A stretch of DNA of 64,000 nucleotides from assembly GCA_013398955.1 (NCBI GenBank), contig VWPU01005270.1:1-64000 (forward strand), written 5' to 3'. The position numbers and the translations under genes were made by a program. Each line of letters begins with the position of its first letter. Position 1 is the first letter of the stretch. Shown in pieces: positions 13,549 to 27,124 of this stretch. This DNA is from Callaeas wilsoni (lineage: Eukaryota; Chordata; Aves; Passeriformes; Callaeidae). Under the pieces are notes generated by a model, which was given only the letters and a program-made list of their open reading frames with translations, did not search any database and was not told the origin of the DNA.

Positions 13549-13970
13549 TCTTTCTATTCCAAAGTGAACCTTTGCCTTTCTACCCAGTGATGTTCTTTTT
13601 TCTGCTGTGAAAACTGAAGTATTTTTGTTTGAAGGTATGTGGGGACCGTTAGAGTAACCCAGTTGAGTCAGATATTAATGCTTAAAATTTTGAATTTTTC
13701 CTGCTTTTAAAAGTGTTTAATTATTACTTATCTGAGAGAAGGAAATCTGTTGTTAAATAATCCTCAGGCACAAGTTTACAATGTTTTTAAATTCAAAGAG
13801 AAGCTATTTCTTTTGTCATTTCCCAGGGCTTGCAATCAGTGTTCCACTAATTAACACACTGAGATATACATTAGCTCCTATTCTTCCTGCTATATAGCAC
13901 ACTGACTGATCCACACTTCAGCTTTTTCCCTTTCAGCATTCAGCCCTGGGAGTCAGGCTGAGGTTTTTGC

Positions 13971-13990
13971 ATGGTACCACGGGGTACCAT
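13971..13990. repeat. Short inverted repeat (8-bp arms, 4-bp spacer)
   Basis: ATGGTACC at 13,971-13,978 and its reverse complement GGTACCAT at 13,983-13,990 flank the spacer ACGG. It could form a small hairpin, but arms this short arise by chance over 64 kb. Confidence 0.6.
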
Positions 13991-14596
13991 TGGGGTGAGA
14001 GACCCTCTATTTCCACTGTTTCCAGCTCCATTTAAGCAGCTGTGGCAAAAACAATAGCTTTATGCATGGGCCATTTTTTCCCCCTCTGTTTTGGGAGGTT
14101 TTTTATTTTCTCTGAGGCTAAAAACGAGTCTGGCAGTAGTAGCATTCTTGGGGTAGGATAGTTTGTGCCATTCTTTAGATGTAGTTAAGAAAACTTCAAG
14201 TCAGGGTCAAAAAGAGTCTGAAAAATCTGATAAACGCAGATCTGAGAAAGGAGTTAGCAAAGGGGAGGAAGTGTTTCTATGCCCATCCTGCAAGGATGCA
14301 GATGCCAGCTAAACCAGTATCAACTTCTTCCAGAGCTCTAATGGTCTCATCACCTTTTTGTGGGCACCACATATTCCACATCTCTTGCAGGTAAGCCCCA
14401 ACAGCACCCTCCAGAAATGAAACCGAGGCAGCAGCAGATTGTGTCAAAGGTATGTGTTAACTTATAACCCTGCAAGGGTGTCAGAAATGTGTCAGATATT
14501 AACCAGACCTTCAGAAGAACTTAAAGCTGTTTAATCTTTCTTCTGCTGGTTTACAGGGTGGCTTGTATTTGGACCACAAATGTGTTTCCTTGTCAC

Positions 14597-14616
14597 AAAA
14601 AAAAAAAAAAAAAAAA

Positions 14617-14656
<40 letters not shown>
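14597..14656. repeat. Poly(A) tract of 60 bases with one TAT interruption
   Basis: A nearly pure A run broken by TAT at 14,617-14,619. Directly upstream is ordinary sequence with no CR1 or SINE end. It may be the tail of a very old retrocopy or simply an expanded homopolymer. Length in the assembly is uncertain because such runs sequence poorly. Confidence 0.9.
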
Positions 14657-14661
<5 letters not shown>

Positions 14662-15733
14662 GTTAGTATAATAACATCTGATTTATGAATGCTTGCATTT
14701 CTGGGTTCCAGTGTACATACATCACAGGTACATTCATGTTTGCACATGTGCAATGCTTAAAACGCATGATTTAGGGAATTATGAATATATGTGCATATGT
14801 GAATATACCATTCCAGCCTGTACTAACATATTGTAGTGGGTTTTAATTTTTTTTTTTCAGTTCTGAAATTAATTATTTGCAACCAGTATAAGATGGTGGA
14901 TAGTAAGATTTTTTTGCTTGGCTACATTTTTATGTAAATATATAGAGAAAGCGAGTGAAGAGTTGTGAAGAGCGAAAGTATTCTTAATACTGAGTTATGT
15001 GAAACAAGTTCATGTTTACCTTTATTCGTTTGTAAAAATTTGTATTCTTTCATATTTACTGCTGACTATCAGGGTTTTTTAGTTGCTTTTTGATCTCAAG
15101 ATGGACCTTTTGCTCATGTTTTCGTTCAACTGAATATGGAAAAGTGACATTACATTTGCTGAAATCCAGAACAATTTCATAATGCATCTTGTACATATTC
15201 TTAATGGTGACAAAGCAAATCGTGCCAAAAATTTCAACTAGTGTAAGCTTTTCTCCAGACCTTCAGCAAATTTTGTTCTCTGAATTCCCTGTAGACCCAG
15301 TGCAGAGCAGCAGACAAGTGTTCCACTTACTTTTGTGTATGCTCTGAAAAATCTTCTAATCTGAAGCTCTCTTCTTAGCAGAACCTTTTTATAATGTTCT
15401 CCCTTCTCTTGAATACAACAATTTCAGATTATTTTATCTTCAGACACTTTTTGTTCCCTCTTCTAATCCCTATCAACAGCATGGCTTGGATTCTTTCATT
15501 TTACAGATCATTATAACTGATGATAAAAAGACTAGACTCGACATGGGTAAGTGCAAAATCTCAGTATGCATTTGTTACAAAGGTGTAGCTTACATGAAAC
15601 ATGTGAGAACATCTTATTAGTTACGTGCCAGTCTGGGGTCTAAAGTGTTAGCAGTTTTGTGCCCCAACAGGACAGATACTGGATCAGTGGCTGCTTCTTT
15701 CCTAAAGCTTTAATTCAGGTTTGAATGAGAAAA

Positions 15734-16000
15734 TTAAACAGTTGCCTTCACCTCCATGGCTTCTTGCCCTGTGGGTTCTGCAATGTTTGATAACGTGACT
15801 GGGTTTACCGAGCAGGCTTTCCCTCCATCCATTAACTGATTCAAATCTGTTCCCTCCCCCACATCACCAATTTGCATTAAATTAGTGGGATTTAGTAATT
15901 TTGAGATTTTTTCACTGAATTTGGCCAACATTGAAAAGATATAGAGGCAGGAAATTATACATAGATGAGACAGATGAGATTGTGTCAGCTCTACTTCCAC
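15734..16000 (-). other. Open frame with protein-like composition, unrecognised
   Basis: On the minus strand, 88 codons end in TAA at about 15,734. The last 60 residues are hydrophilic and mixed (SEKISKLL..., DVGEGTDL..., ending EVKATV). A pyrimidine-rich tract and a TTCAG acceptor-like word lie near residues 22-30, so the tail could be a last exon. The end T-V fits a class I PDZ-binding motif only loosely. No upstream exon, domain or family is recognised, and a frame of this length is expected by chance in 64 kb. Treat as a candidate only. Confidence 0.12.
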
Positions 16001-17727
16001 AGGAAATCAGGCATGTAATTGTCTTCTTGTAATGTAAGAAACATTGCTGCTGTAACTCCCAAAGTAAGTGTTAAAGAACCATTTTTTGGCTAGAACAGGA
16101 CGATATCCCTGTGAAATAATGAGGCAGACTTCTAGTAGGATTATAACTACATAAAGGTAAGAATTGTCTGGTGCAAAGAATTTCCAGTTCAGCAACAAAA
16201 AAGGTTTGATAATTCAGAAAGTTGGTGTCACTCGCATTTAATGGTTTTCTGTAACAGCAAAATAGTCCCTATATTACCAACAGGAGAGATAATTTACATA
16301 TTGTTATGAATTAATTCACTTCTTAAACTATCGGTTTTGTTTATTTGTTTTCATCAGATGTTTCTTCACAGTCTCACAAATCTCACCCACCTTTTTGTCA
16401 TCTTTTTTTTGTTCCTAACACCTCAGATTTTAGGAAATTTTCAAAGGCCCTTGTGCTAACTCTGCCTCCCAAGGCTTCACAGGAAGCTGCATCTTGTGTC
16501 TGCTGGACCTCTACAAACAAAGAACTGAGATCACAAAGCTAAACTATTAATTAGTTTCAGTAGTGTAATGCTTAGCATAAAAGACAGGAGTCAATGAAGT
16601 ATAGCTGTGGTTTTGCACCATAGTTTATGTAGAATCTTACCTGGGATTAAATTGCAGAAATACAAGTAAATAGATATTAGAAGTAGAATGTCATTATTTA
16701 AGGACTAAATAAAATGTCTCATTGTTTTTATTCACTAGAAATAAAAAATTCTGCCATTTTCCTGCTCCATGTGTGTTGGTGTTACCATGAGAAACTGTGC
16801 ATTACATAATTTGAATTTACTGTTCTTTTAAAACTTACTCTAGTACCTAAGGACTTCAAATTGAAACCCTCAGTTGTATATCGGGATAACACATTCTTGC
16901 CCTAACTTCTTAGTGCAGAAATACAGACTTTCACTAATCCAGGTGGTATTGCAGCTTCAGTGTTTTGGTGTGCAGAGTACTACTGTGTGTGAAGAACACT
17001 ACAGTTAATTTTTGTGCAAATATTAGAGACATATTTCTAAATCAACATCACATACAATGTAATTTTGAGGGTTTTTTCTTCCTTTGTGCATTGCTTATTT
17101 TATCATCATTGTAATCTAATAATACTATAAGTTTTAAGTCTAGTAGGTTCATATATTATGTCAAAAGCTTACTTATTTATATACCTTGTCAACTTCATTC
17201 TCACCGTGGGGTTCTCTTTGGATAATGGGTACATTTCAGAGATTGGAAAAGGCTTCATTATAGTTCCTCCCACACTGTCTCATATATAGAGAGTGAAAAT
17301 GAAATCTGGAGTAAGGATATTATAACAAAGAAGACACATATCTACTAAAGTAACAGCTACCAAGCAGTATTATTCTTCCCTTTACTAAAACACTAATACC
17401 TGCAGGGCTGAAGAATAAATTTTAGATAATTAGAGTCCCCTGTTAATTATGTGTTATTTATTTGTTAATACCACAGTTTTCTTTTTCTCTCTAACACCAA
17501 GCAGAATTTTGTGTTGCAATTCCCTATATCATCTAGAGCTAATTTAGTCAATTTTACAGATGCATATCCCAATATCTACATCTGCTTAGTGAAACTTGCA
17601 CCCACCTTTCCATTATCAAAAATCCTGTTCCCAAATAACTAATTGCAGGAAGTGCTGTATAAAGAGGATCTCCTGAGCAGGTATTTGCTGATGGTTCCAT
17701 TTGGCAGCTATCAGCCCAAGGCTTCAG

Positions 17728-17940
17728 TCACAGAATCACGGAATGGCTTGGGTTGGAAAGGACTGTAAAGCTCATCTCATTCCAACTCCCCTGCCACGGG
17801 CAGGGACACCTTCCACTAGATCAGGTTGCTCAAAGCCCCATCCAAGCTGGCCTGGAACATTTCCAGAGATGTGGCATCTACAACTTTTCTGAGAAACCTG
17901 TTCTAGTCTCACATTACAAAAATACTTCTCCATTTCTTTA
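17728..17940 (-). mobile_element. CR1 LINE fragment, 3' end, inverted
   Basis: Begins TCACAGAATCACGGAATGGC then TTGGGTTGGAAAGGAC, the inverted CR1 3' terminus, followed by the inverted CR1 words CCACGGGCAGGGACACCTTC and CAGGTTGCTCAAAGCCCCAT. The element fades after about 17,940, giving a heavily 5'-truncated copy of roughly 210 bp. The overlapping plus-strand frames at 17,701-17,941 are antisense to it and are not genes. Confidence 0.94.
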
Positions 17941-18769
17941 AATGTTACTATTACTTTTGAGTCCCTTATTTTTAAAAAAATATGACTGTGATTTGCCTAA
18001 AATAGAAAATGGGGACTCAGCCTTTCTATTACAGAAATTATCCTTGCAATGCAGAGCACCAGTGAAGAGCTGATCTCCTATTTCAAATTATTCTGCACAA
18101 AATATAAACACATTCCTTCTTTTGTATTAAAACCTCCACATATGTCTCTTTAGCATTTGGTTTCCTCCTCCCAGGTGATGGAAAATTTTTGTTTTTTCAC
18201 CCTCTTATCACTTTGATGGAAGAGTCATTTTTCACAGTCACTGGCTCCAAATCTCAGAAGGCTTCAGGGACTTGCGCATTTCCAGTCCTTCACATTCATA
18301 ATCAGAATTCTTTTCAACAAAAACCTGATGGTGCAGATCAGCGTTTCTATTTGCTGTGATGATTGAGGACAGAAAAAGATATGAAACATGTTCTATTTCA
18401 TGGATTAACTGTTTCCAGATTTCCTGTAAAATGTGTTCTCTGGTTGAATTTCACTTCTACAGATCAACTCCCCTGGACCTATTTTATCAATACATGAAAA
18501 ATGTGAGGAAACTAATTTTTGTATAGAAAAATGAGTCTATTTCAACCAACACTTACAACATTGACTTGGATTTCTGGGAAAAAGCAATCCTGTCTGCAGA
18601 AGGTAAGGTTTTCTCTGTCCAGGCTTTTCTCACACTTCAGCAAGAAAGGTATCACATGTCGCACATTTTAGCTTATTATCACCCAGATTAGGTCTATCAG
18701 TCCCAGTGGTTAACCATGAGGTGCAGATGAATCCTATGAGGCTCCTCAAATTTATTCTAAAACTTTGGT
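17941..18769. other. Unique non-coding DNA, no gene seen
   Basis: AT-rich sequence without repeats, exons or RNA genes that I can support. Confidence 0.6.
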
Positions 18770-18995
18770 TTGGATTATAAGTGTTTTGAAATTCTGTGCA
18801 TTTGCCTAAATTAAATATTGCTTTAATTTATGCAAATAATTACGAGAGTGCTTTTTCATATGAGAGATTTTCTTTAATCAGAACTAAGCTTGGTTGCAAG
18901 TGATTTGAGGTCCTCTTAAGCCAACTGGCAGAGCAGACTGCATTCTGTTGTTTGATGAAGTGCAAAAAGAGCACTACCTACCTGATTGTAGGATT
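18770..18995. promoter_or_regulatory. Candidate conserved non-coding element with a POU octamer
   Basis: A perfect octamer ATGCAAAT at 18,830-18,837 runs straight into AATAATTAC, giving joined POU and homeodomain words. GGATTAATTAG lies near the right end (about 18,991). The intervening sequence is complex, non-repetitive and non-coding. POU-homeodomain composites are typical of neural and developmental enhancers; activity here is an inference. Confidence 0.28.
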
Positions 18996-20385
18996 AATTA
19001 GTGCATACATTCCATTATTTTCACATTTTTCCCATCCAAATTTCTTTTTCCTATCCATCTCTTGCCCTGTCGTGGTTTGATTAGCCTGAGAGAGTATTCA
19101 CTCTGCATGCTCAGTTTTACCTACACATGGAGATAAGTAAGGTGCTCCTTGTTTGCCTTGTCCCGCATTTGTGGCTTTTGCATTCATCCTAGTTCATATA
19201 ACCTGAGAAAATTCCTCCTCCTTTCTTCTTTCATTTTCCCAATGTTTGTGCAAAGATTTTTATTGACCTGAGCTACACTTACTGCTCATTACTTTTATTC
19301 ATTGTTCGCCTATTCTCTTCATTTATGCTTCCATGCCACTTTCATGTCCCTGTTCTTCATTTGGATACCGAGAGTCACAAAAGACATCCCTGAGCCAGCC
19401 ACCACCGTCTCTTCTGTTTCTGATTTCCCCATGCTTAGTGAAATGTTGGGAAGACCAAATCAGTTTCAAGGGCTTATTTTTGCTAACTGTGCCCAGTTCT
19501 GAGTGCTGGTGTCCTGTGGCCACATTAGATAACGAAGAGTCAGCACGTATCCTTCCTCTGTTTTCCTGTAGCTTGGCTCTTGGTGTGTTGGGTGGCATTT
19601 TACCAATACATTAACACAGAACTATATTAAGTCAATTAGTTATCAAAGCATTTTGTTCTAGCTAACATTTGTTCCCTAGCTGTTCAGTGTCCATGGCAGC
19701 AAGATTATGTTAGGTATGTGGTATAGGTTGGCCTGCAGCAGGAGTCCTCTCACTACCTTTTAGGATTAGGCTGCAATCCCTGTTATGCAGCTTGGTAGAT
19801 AGGAGCTAGTGACAGCTCTCAAAGGTGATAATCATATTAGCTGGTTTACCAACTCCCGTAGCTCAAAAATGAGTGGGTTTCTCTCTCGAATAACTAAATC
19901 AAATCAATTATTATTCATTAATATTCAACATCAACATTAAATCTCCATACATTACCTGAAGGGAATTGTGCTTCCAGCACTCACGTCCTCACTTTTTCCA
20001 ACAGAATTGCTCCTATTTATATGCCATTTGTTTATGGCACTTGAAACCTTTAATTTCACTGCTGCAGATCTCTCCCACGCCTGCCTTGACTTGATGTTTT
20101 TAAGTCAGTTGCTGACAAGCTTTCAAAGACCATCGTACTGACTGTACCTTGCATAGGTGCAGTTCTGCCGTGCTTCATCAGCCACAGCAGAGCATGCCTC
20201 GTACCTGATCACATGCAAACCCAGAAATTACAGTAGTCAGCTGCTAGCTGCTTTCCCCACCACAGCCTAGTATGAATACAAATGATTCTGAGAGGAGGTT
20301 CGTGGTTAGGTAACTTACCCCGTGTACTGTACAGTCTGTACATATTTTGTACGAGGTGACTGAAAAATGAAATTTGGCCCATGCT
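18996..20385. other. Unique non-coding DNA, no gene seen
   Basis: Overlapping open frames of 66 to 93 codons on both strands at 19,302-19,614 coincide with a locally GC-richer patch and mirror each other, as chance frames do. Nothing else is seen. Confidence 0.5.
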
Positions 20386-20500
20386 TAGAATCATTTAGGT
20401 TGGAAAAGACCTGTGAGATTATCCAGTCCAATATTAAAACCTATCCCTAAAGTCAGATGGACTCCACCTAGAAATATTTAAACAAATCTTGCTCTTGGCA
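20386..20500 (-). mobile_element. Old CR1-like fragment, 3' end, inverted
   Basis: AGAATCATTTAGGTTGGAAA followed by AGACC and ATCCAGTCCAA matches the inverted 3' end of an older CR1 subfamily often seen in birds. Similarity is lost within about 100-150 bases. Only the terminal part is left and substitutions are many, so the right boundary is approximate. Confidence 0.72.
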
Positions 20501-21885
20501 TCCTTTCCATGGCCTAGGAATGGATGAAAGTCTTTTTTATTTGACACACTTTAAAGAAATTTAAACAAACATTTCTCTAGTATGGTCCAAGGATACCTGA
20601 TACGCAGTATAGTGGGATGATAGCCCTTCTGCTTGACATTTCTATAATTCTGCTAAAATCCTAAGTCCTGAAATAGGCATCAAAACCTGCATTTAAATGA
20701 ATCTGTCAGCACTCACTCCCCAAAACCAATGTTTCTGTGTATTATTGCCATTTTTAACAGGAGAAGAAAAACATACAAGCTAAATGAATTGCCTTCTCTT
20801 TCCCTATTCTCCATTAAGATACAGGATCTATTTCCTCTCCATTTAGATTCCAGAGATTTTAGTACTGTAAGTTAATAGAGATTTAATTTCTGAAATGGGA
20901 TTTTGATAGTTGTAATAGAAGAGATTGGAACATGAATAATTTTACCTTCAGGATAAAAACAATAGGAGCTTCTTTCTGTTCATTAGGTAACAGAGTAACA
21001 AACCCTCTGCTGTGCTGATGTGTTAAAGCCAGAGCATGTTTAGAATAAGGTGCTGAGAAAACGTAATTGGTGGCAACTGGTAAGATAGTTAGAAGAGTTT
21101 AGCTGTTTCTCCTGACATTCACTGAAAGGGGAGCAGAGGTGACATTATGGCAATGTGATGTAAATGTAAACCAAACAGTGGGTAGCTAACAGAATGGGGT
21201 ATCCTGATGTGCACTACAGGACTCACATGAGGTGTTAACTGCTACACTAATTAAATAACTTGTGGATTGATATATGATACATTGCAGCCAAGAAGATTGT
21301 GGTATACATTATTTGATTTCTGATTCGGTGATAAAAGTTCTTGTGCTAAAAAAGAAGTAGCTCCTTCCTCAAGATTTAAGTATAAAATCACAACTACTTT
21401 ATACCTGCTTCAAATTTTTATCAATTGGAGCACAGTCTTTTTTTTTTTTTAAAGTTGTACTGGAAAAAGAAATTGTCAACAAAAGTTGTTTTTCCAGACG
21501 TCAAATTTCACCTACCCCCTAATAATCAGAAACAATCTTCTTTGCTTTTTCACCCCAAACGAAGTTTCTAGCCAATAAGGTGTGCTCAAATACCAATATA
21601 TAACAAAAGCTTTTGTGTAGGCTATTAGGGTATTTTTTTGAAATTAGTTTAAAAATAGGCCGTGACAGACCAGTTACTCTGACAAAGGCTGGTGGTGTTC
21701 TCAGAGGATGAGCATGGTGCTCAATTTACCTGTAGCATTTTTATGTCAATCTTTCTTCACACTATAGTTATTGGAAGATGAAGAGAGCAACTGGTGAATG
21801 AGAATTTGGAACAAACTCACTGGATGTCATGCTTTATGGAGACACATAGCTCACTGGCAGGTAGTAGCCAAATTATGATGGACTA
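20501..21885. other. Unique non-coding DNA, no gene seen
   Basis: AT-rich sequence with a T run near 21,440 and no supported exon or repeat. Confidence 0.55.
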
Positions 21886-22029
21886 TGAGAACCATATGTT
21901 CAAGGCCAGGTTGGAAGGGGCTTTGAGCAACCTAGTCTAGTGGCTGTCAACCCTGCCCATGGCAGGGGTGTTGGAACAAGTTGATCCTTAAGGTGCCTTC
22001 CAACCCAAATCACTCTATGTGTCTATGAT
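21886..22029 (+). mobile_element. CR1 LINE fragment, 3' end, forward
   Basis: This is the only clear forward CR1 here. Words such as TTCAAGGCCAGGTTGGAAGG and TTTGAGCAACC lead to the terminus GGTGCCTTCCAACCCAAATC, then ACTCTATGTGTCTATGAT. The 3' end is at about 22,029 and carries the short terminal repeat typical of CR1. The copy is truncated to about 140 bp. Its left boundary is estimated. Confidence 0.92.
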
Positions 22030-25000
22030 AAAAAATTAAGTAATTTTGGGTAATTTCCTGAACTGTGGCTCAGATGATGCTGTTCAGCCAGAGAGCAATT
22101 CTTGTATCCCAACACAAAGTCCGCAAGACCATGATGAAGACAAGTAAATTGTCATTCTCCTTTCTATTACTAGGGTTTACATATACATCCAGACTTATGC
22201 CTGGTGTTGACATATGAGATTAAAGGAGAGGCAACGAGGCTTTTTAGGTTCAACCCAATGTTGTGTACAGAATATACATAAAAGATGCTCAGGGAAAATG
22301 TAATTAGAAGAGCTCACCACATAAATAGGTAATTTCATGGCCAGTGCACTGGGTTAAATTTGTTTCTCTTTTAACTATCCATATCTACAGTTAAATATGT
22401 CTTTTATCAAAGCAAGTGATAGATCACAGATGCTCAGTTATTTCTAGGATGCTGGGAGCCAACAGCTGTAACGGAAGAGCAAAGAAGAAATTAGCCTTGA
22501 GTAGTAATATGTCAAAGAGTAAAGAAATTCAGCTCTGGCTCTCCTGGCCCTAGGCAGATGGTTGGTAGCTGTAAAAGAGTGTGAAGAAGGAACCCAGATC
22601 CTTGACTCTGGGTGGGTTAGGAATATGCTGCATAACAGAAATGGGAGAAAGGCTTTTTTAACAGAGGAGAATTCTGTTCCCTCTGCTTGAGTTGTCTCTG
22701 CTAATCAGGCAAGAGAGTGATAAAATCACAACTGTTAGGACAGGATGTGCTAAGCCTGAACAATGTGGTCTGATAAGCTGGGGTGGTGCACTACATACTT
22801 GTGAGTTCACCAGGACCCCAATCATTTTTTACTGTAGAAACACCAAAATATAAATAAATCTATGTTTAATCAGAGAAATGAGGTTCCCCAAATGCACTGT
22901 GGAATACATGACAGCAGAGAAATATATATTTAAGTTACATCATCTATGTTGTAAAAGAGTAAGTGCCTGAAGTGATTCTTTGGCATTTTCCCAAAGATGA
23001 TACCTTTAAAATATGACAGATATATTGCTCTGCTAGGTCAAGAAAGTTGCAGATTGGGAAGGGATGACAAGCTGCTGCCTAAGGTTTGCTTTATGAAAGT
23101 GTTGTTTCAAAGGTCAGTGATCAAGAGTGCTACTTTTATCTTCTGGAGTTTTGTGGTAAGTTCAGAGTTAATGGCCAAAACTTGAAGCCTTGCAAAACAA
23201 AAGTGATAACTGGCTTCAATAATCTCAGTCCAGTATGATGGAGACAGGCAAAGTGATCTGGGCTTTAGTTAAAATCCTAACACTTTTTTTTACTACCTGT
23301 TTCACAGGTTTTTTTCTTAGATAAAATACCTGTAAAAGTCCCTGAGCATGAATAGAGATCATGGTTATTTTTGTAGGAACCACACAGTTCTTAATGTCTA
23401 GCACAAGACAAAGGATGCTGTGCAGGAAGAGTGGGAAGAGCGTGGTACAATAAATGCACTTAATCAGCTGCCAATTATCTAATTAGCAAATGTAAAAATG
23501 GTGGAGAGATTTAGAGAATGTAGGGGAGGTTGCCATTCACCTACCAGCACTCATTTGTGGAAGAAGGTCAAGATGCTTCTGTTTCTTCCCACAATAAATG
23601 TCCATTTGCACTCTCAGATTAAATTATTCATTTCAGAGAAGAACAGGGCAGATGTGGACAGAAAGGAGCTGGTGCAGCACTGTGAGTGGGGATCTCTCTT
23701 ACCTTTAATCATCCGAAGACCACGGAGCTGCCTCAGTGGTACTGCTGGAGAAAGGCACTTCGGGTCCTCCCACCCTCAGCTAAACAGACAAACCAGGTTT
23801 TGGAGGCACTTGAGGGTGTCCTCTAACTTGAGAAAGTCCAGACAATTTTCTTTGACTAGAAACAACCTCATAGAAAGCTTCTGACTTAAATGAGAAAGAA
23901 GCCTGCTGATACCCTTTGACAACTCAAGGTGGCTGAGAGAAATCTCATTTTATACATATGTCTATAGCTTTCTTTCTTTTCTTTAGGGTTGTGTAACTAT
24001 ATGCTACTCTCCTTATCTTTATCTATATATATCTGACATATGCTGAAAACTAGAATTTTGCTCCTACACGTACATAGCTAGAAAGCCATTAAGCATTACT
24101 CAGTCAATATTGAGCCTGCTAACGGCTGAATCAGCACAGCCAAAAAGCCTTAGAGCTTCCTTCCTAGTGTGGATGAACTCCAGTGTCCTTAATGTAACTG
24201 GGAAGAACAACAGGGAAAAAAATGAAGACCTTAAATATACACCTATCTAGATTGTTTCTTACATGGAAAGGTCTCAATGAAACAAATGAGGTCAAAATTT
24301 TGACACATTTTAGAAAGACTATGGAAACCATCCTAAAAGCCTGGAGAAGTCAGCAGATATTGACTTAGGTTATTATAACGTTAGATTATTATAATGTTAA
24401 ATCAATATTTAATATCCATGCATCGATGTTTTTAAAGTAACATGCACAGGGGATTTGTCTTCTTTCTCGAGTATTCATTTCGTACTCTAGCAGAACTTAT
24501 AGGCTTGAATAGGACAGGACTCATATAGGTATTTACAAGCTACTTAAAAAGGTGTAGAAGGACTGTAATTTTCCAATACATTCCCTCTGAGATTTTTCTG
24601 TGTGTATTTTATCCTGAAAGCATCTTGCCTCTTGTTAGCAGAAAGTCTCTGGAAACATATTTATAACAAAATTTCTCCAGTTCGGTTGTCAAATCCCTTG
24701 AAATAGCTTCCTTTGTTTTACCGTCCTGCTCTCCTGCTTTCCAGAAACAGAGGAGTAGTCTTCTATGGCATAAAGAAAGTCATGACTTATAGAGACTTTC
24801 AGAAAAAATGTTAGTGACCCCAAATAATTCGAGTCAATAGTTTATGTGCTTAAGCACTTAGGCTGTTGCCTTTTTTGTTTGTTTTCCCTAAATAAATGAA
24901 ATTCCAGAATGACTAGGTAAGAGTTTCAAAGTTCCCACATCAAAGCTTAGTCTCCCTTTTTTACACCATGTTTTCATATTTGCAGGGGGACATGGTAACC

Positions 25001-27119
25001 TGTGTTTATGTTTCTGCATTTCATATTTCAATATTTGCTTCTAGGACAGTTTGAAGATACGAGTTTTTCCCATACTATAATCTCTTTTTCTGGTTCCCCA
25101 AGTCAAGTTTTTGTTACCATCTGAGCTCTTGACTTTTTCTGGTTTTCAGAAGCAAAAATGCAAAGTTTTAGCTACTTCTTATATCCCTGAAAGGAAGAAC
25201 TGTCATGTTCCATGGCAGTGACTGGAGCTGCCAAGAGGGTTCTGGCTATCCCACTCAGGAAGAACCACATTGCAGCTCCTGGGAGGTGACAGGTTCTTTC
25301 CTGCTGGAATTCACCCTCATCAGAAGGCTGTCACATCCCCAGCTTTTAAGCTTTATGCAGACAGTATTTCTTTGGACAGGGCTTCCTAATATAACCTTGA
25401 CGGCTGGCTGACCATCTCCTGTGCTTTCAGAAAGTCTTACGCAACACAGATACTGTGCCTTGAGGAGAAAACTCTTTTTCTTTGGTCATTAAATATAAAA
25501 ACACTGCTCGGATGTGATAGTGATAAAAGCCTTTAGAAAAAAACCCCACAATCTCCCTGGTGACATTTTGGGATGATTTTTCTGTTATTTATACTGCTCT
25601 AATCCCTATCCAAATCATTCTATCTGGCTTCTTTCAAGCTATTTCATCAGAAAAAAGCGAAAAAAATTATGACAAATGCTGCAGTCAGTTGTTATGGAGA
25701 ATAGCAATTTTTTGAATTTTAAGAAAAATTGAATGTTTTACACACTAAAGATGAGTGACATTCAACTCTTTGTCCTTTGAACAAATATGAGGACACCACA
25801 AAGAAGATATTAATACCACCATAAGTAAAAATACATACATTAATTTTACATAAAGAAAAAGGTTCTTAAGTATAAGCCCAATATAAGAAAACACACATCA
25901 TGCTGAGGTCAAATGAGATAGTGAATATGAGGAAGAAAGCAGCAGCTGTGAAAACACATAATTTCCCTTTTGTGTTACGTGTGGGAGGTGAAATTGTACC
26001 ACCTTTCTACGGCAATTGCATCTGCTACTGAACTTGTCTTTCTATCCACAGGGTTAGTCTCTGAATCTTACTAGCACCTTTCCTTCTCCTTTATACAAAA
26101 AAGGAAAGACACATGCAGGAATGTTCGCGTTTCTCTTTGGAGAATCTCCACACTCTGGGCCACATTGAGATCCTTGGACACCCTTGCAGTAGCAATCACT
26201 GCATGCTGCTTTCTTCCAAACTAATGCTAGCAGTTTTGGATAACATTTTGCCTATTTGAAATGATTGTCTATGTGTGTCGACAGAGCAGTAGGATCAGCA
26301 CAGACAATCTGGACTGGATGAGGGTAGGAGTGGAGCCAGACATTGATGCTTTCCACCTGGCAGGCTACACTTGATCCTGAACCTTGCAGGGGCCGGAGCC
26401 ACTGCTATCAAGACTCACAGAAAGGAAGATGAGTGTGTGAAGCTGCAGGAGCACACCTGGGAAAAAGTGTGTCCTGGAGATATCCAACTGGAAGCTATTA
26501 GAGGGAGACAGAGGACAGAGGCAGGAAAAAAAACATTAGTGCATTTTAAACAATGTGGGAAACAGTTTAGATGCTCAGCGACACATGTTAATACCACTTC
26601 GGCCCCACAGCTGCTCTCTGTTTCCAGTACTTCCTTACTCTTAGCCTGAGTTTTGCTTATTTTGGGGCTAAATTTGCTTCCTTCCCCACTGCTTTGCATT
26701 TTTCATAAGCCTGCATGAGTTAAAGCGTATCAGGTTGGAGACAGATGGAAGAGAATCACTCCTTTCAGACAGGACTTTCCCACAAGCTATTCTCCCATTC
26801 TTTCACCAGATATCTGCTTGGGACACATCCCTCTGCCATGTGCAGACCTCCACATCCCCGTTTGCTGCCCTGCTGCAATGGCTCCCTGGGAGTGTGCCTT
26901 GAAGCCGCTCCGAGTACTTGGCATCCTGCAGGATTACTCATTCTCAATTCACATTTCTTTTGGGAAGTTCAGCCTCTCATTTTTCCTTCCACTAATTAAT
27001 GTCAGAAATATTTTATTGTCATGCTCTCTTTATCCCAGCGTTCCTCTAATTAGCTCTCTAAGTTATTCAGTGTGCATTTGAGGCTGTTCAGTGTTAATGA
27101 GCCTGTCAGTCACACTCTT
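22030..27119. other. Unique non-coding DNA, no gene seen
   Basis: About 5 kb of AT-rich sequence. The longest frames are 128 codons (23,498-23,884) and 92-94 codons on opposite strands around 26,400-26,700; none matches a family I know or has good splice borders. A partial duplication of ATTATTATAAYGTTA occurs near 24,370-24,400. Confidence 0.55.
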
Positions 27120-27124
27120 CAAAG

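Larger units (their letters stand above)
12386..17727. other. Unique non-coding DNA with simple repeats
   Basis: No supported gene. It holds a 31-bp tandem duplication (13,487), a short inverted repeat (13,971), a 60-base poly(A) tract (14,597) and one protein-like minus-strand frame (15,734-16,000), each listed separately. Confidence 0.55.
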
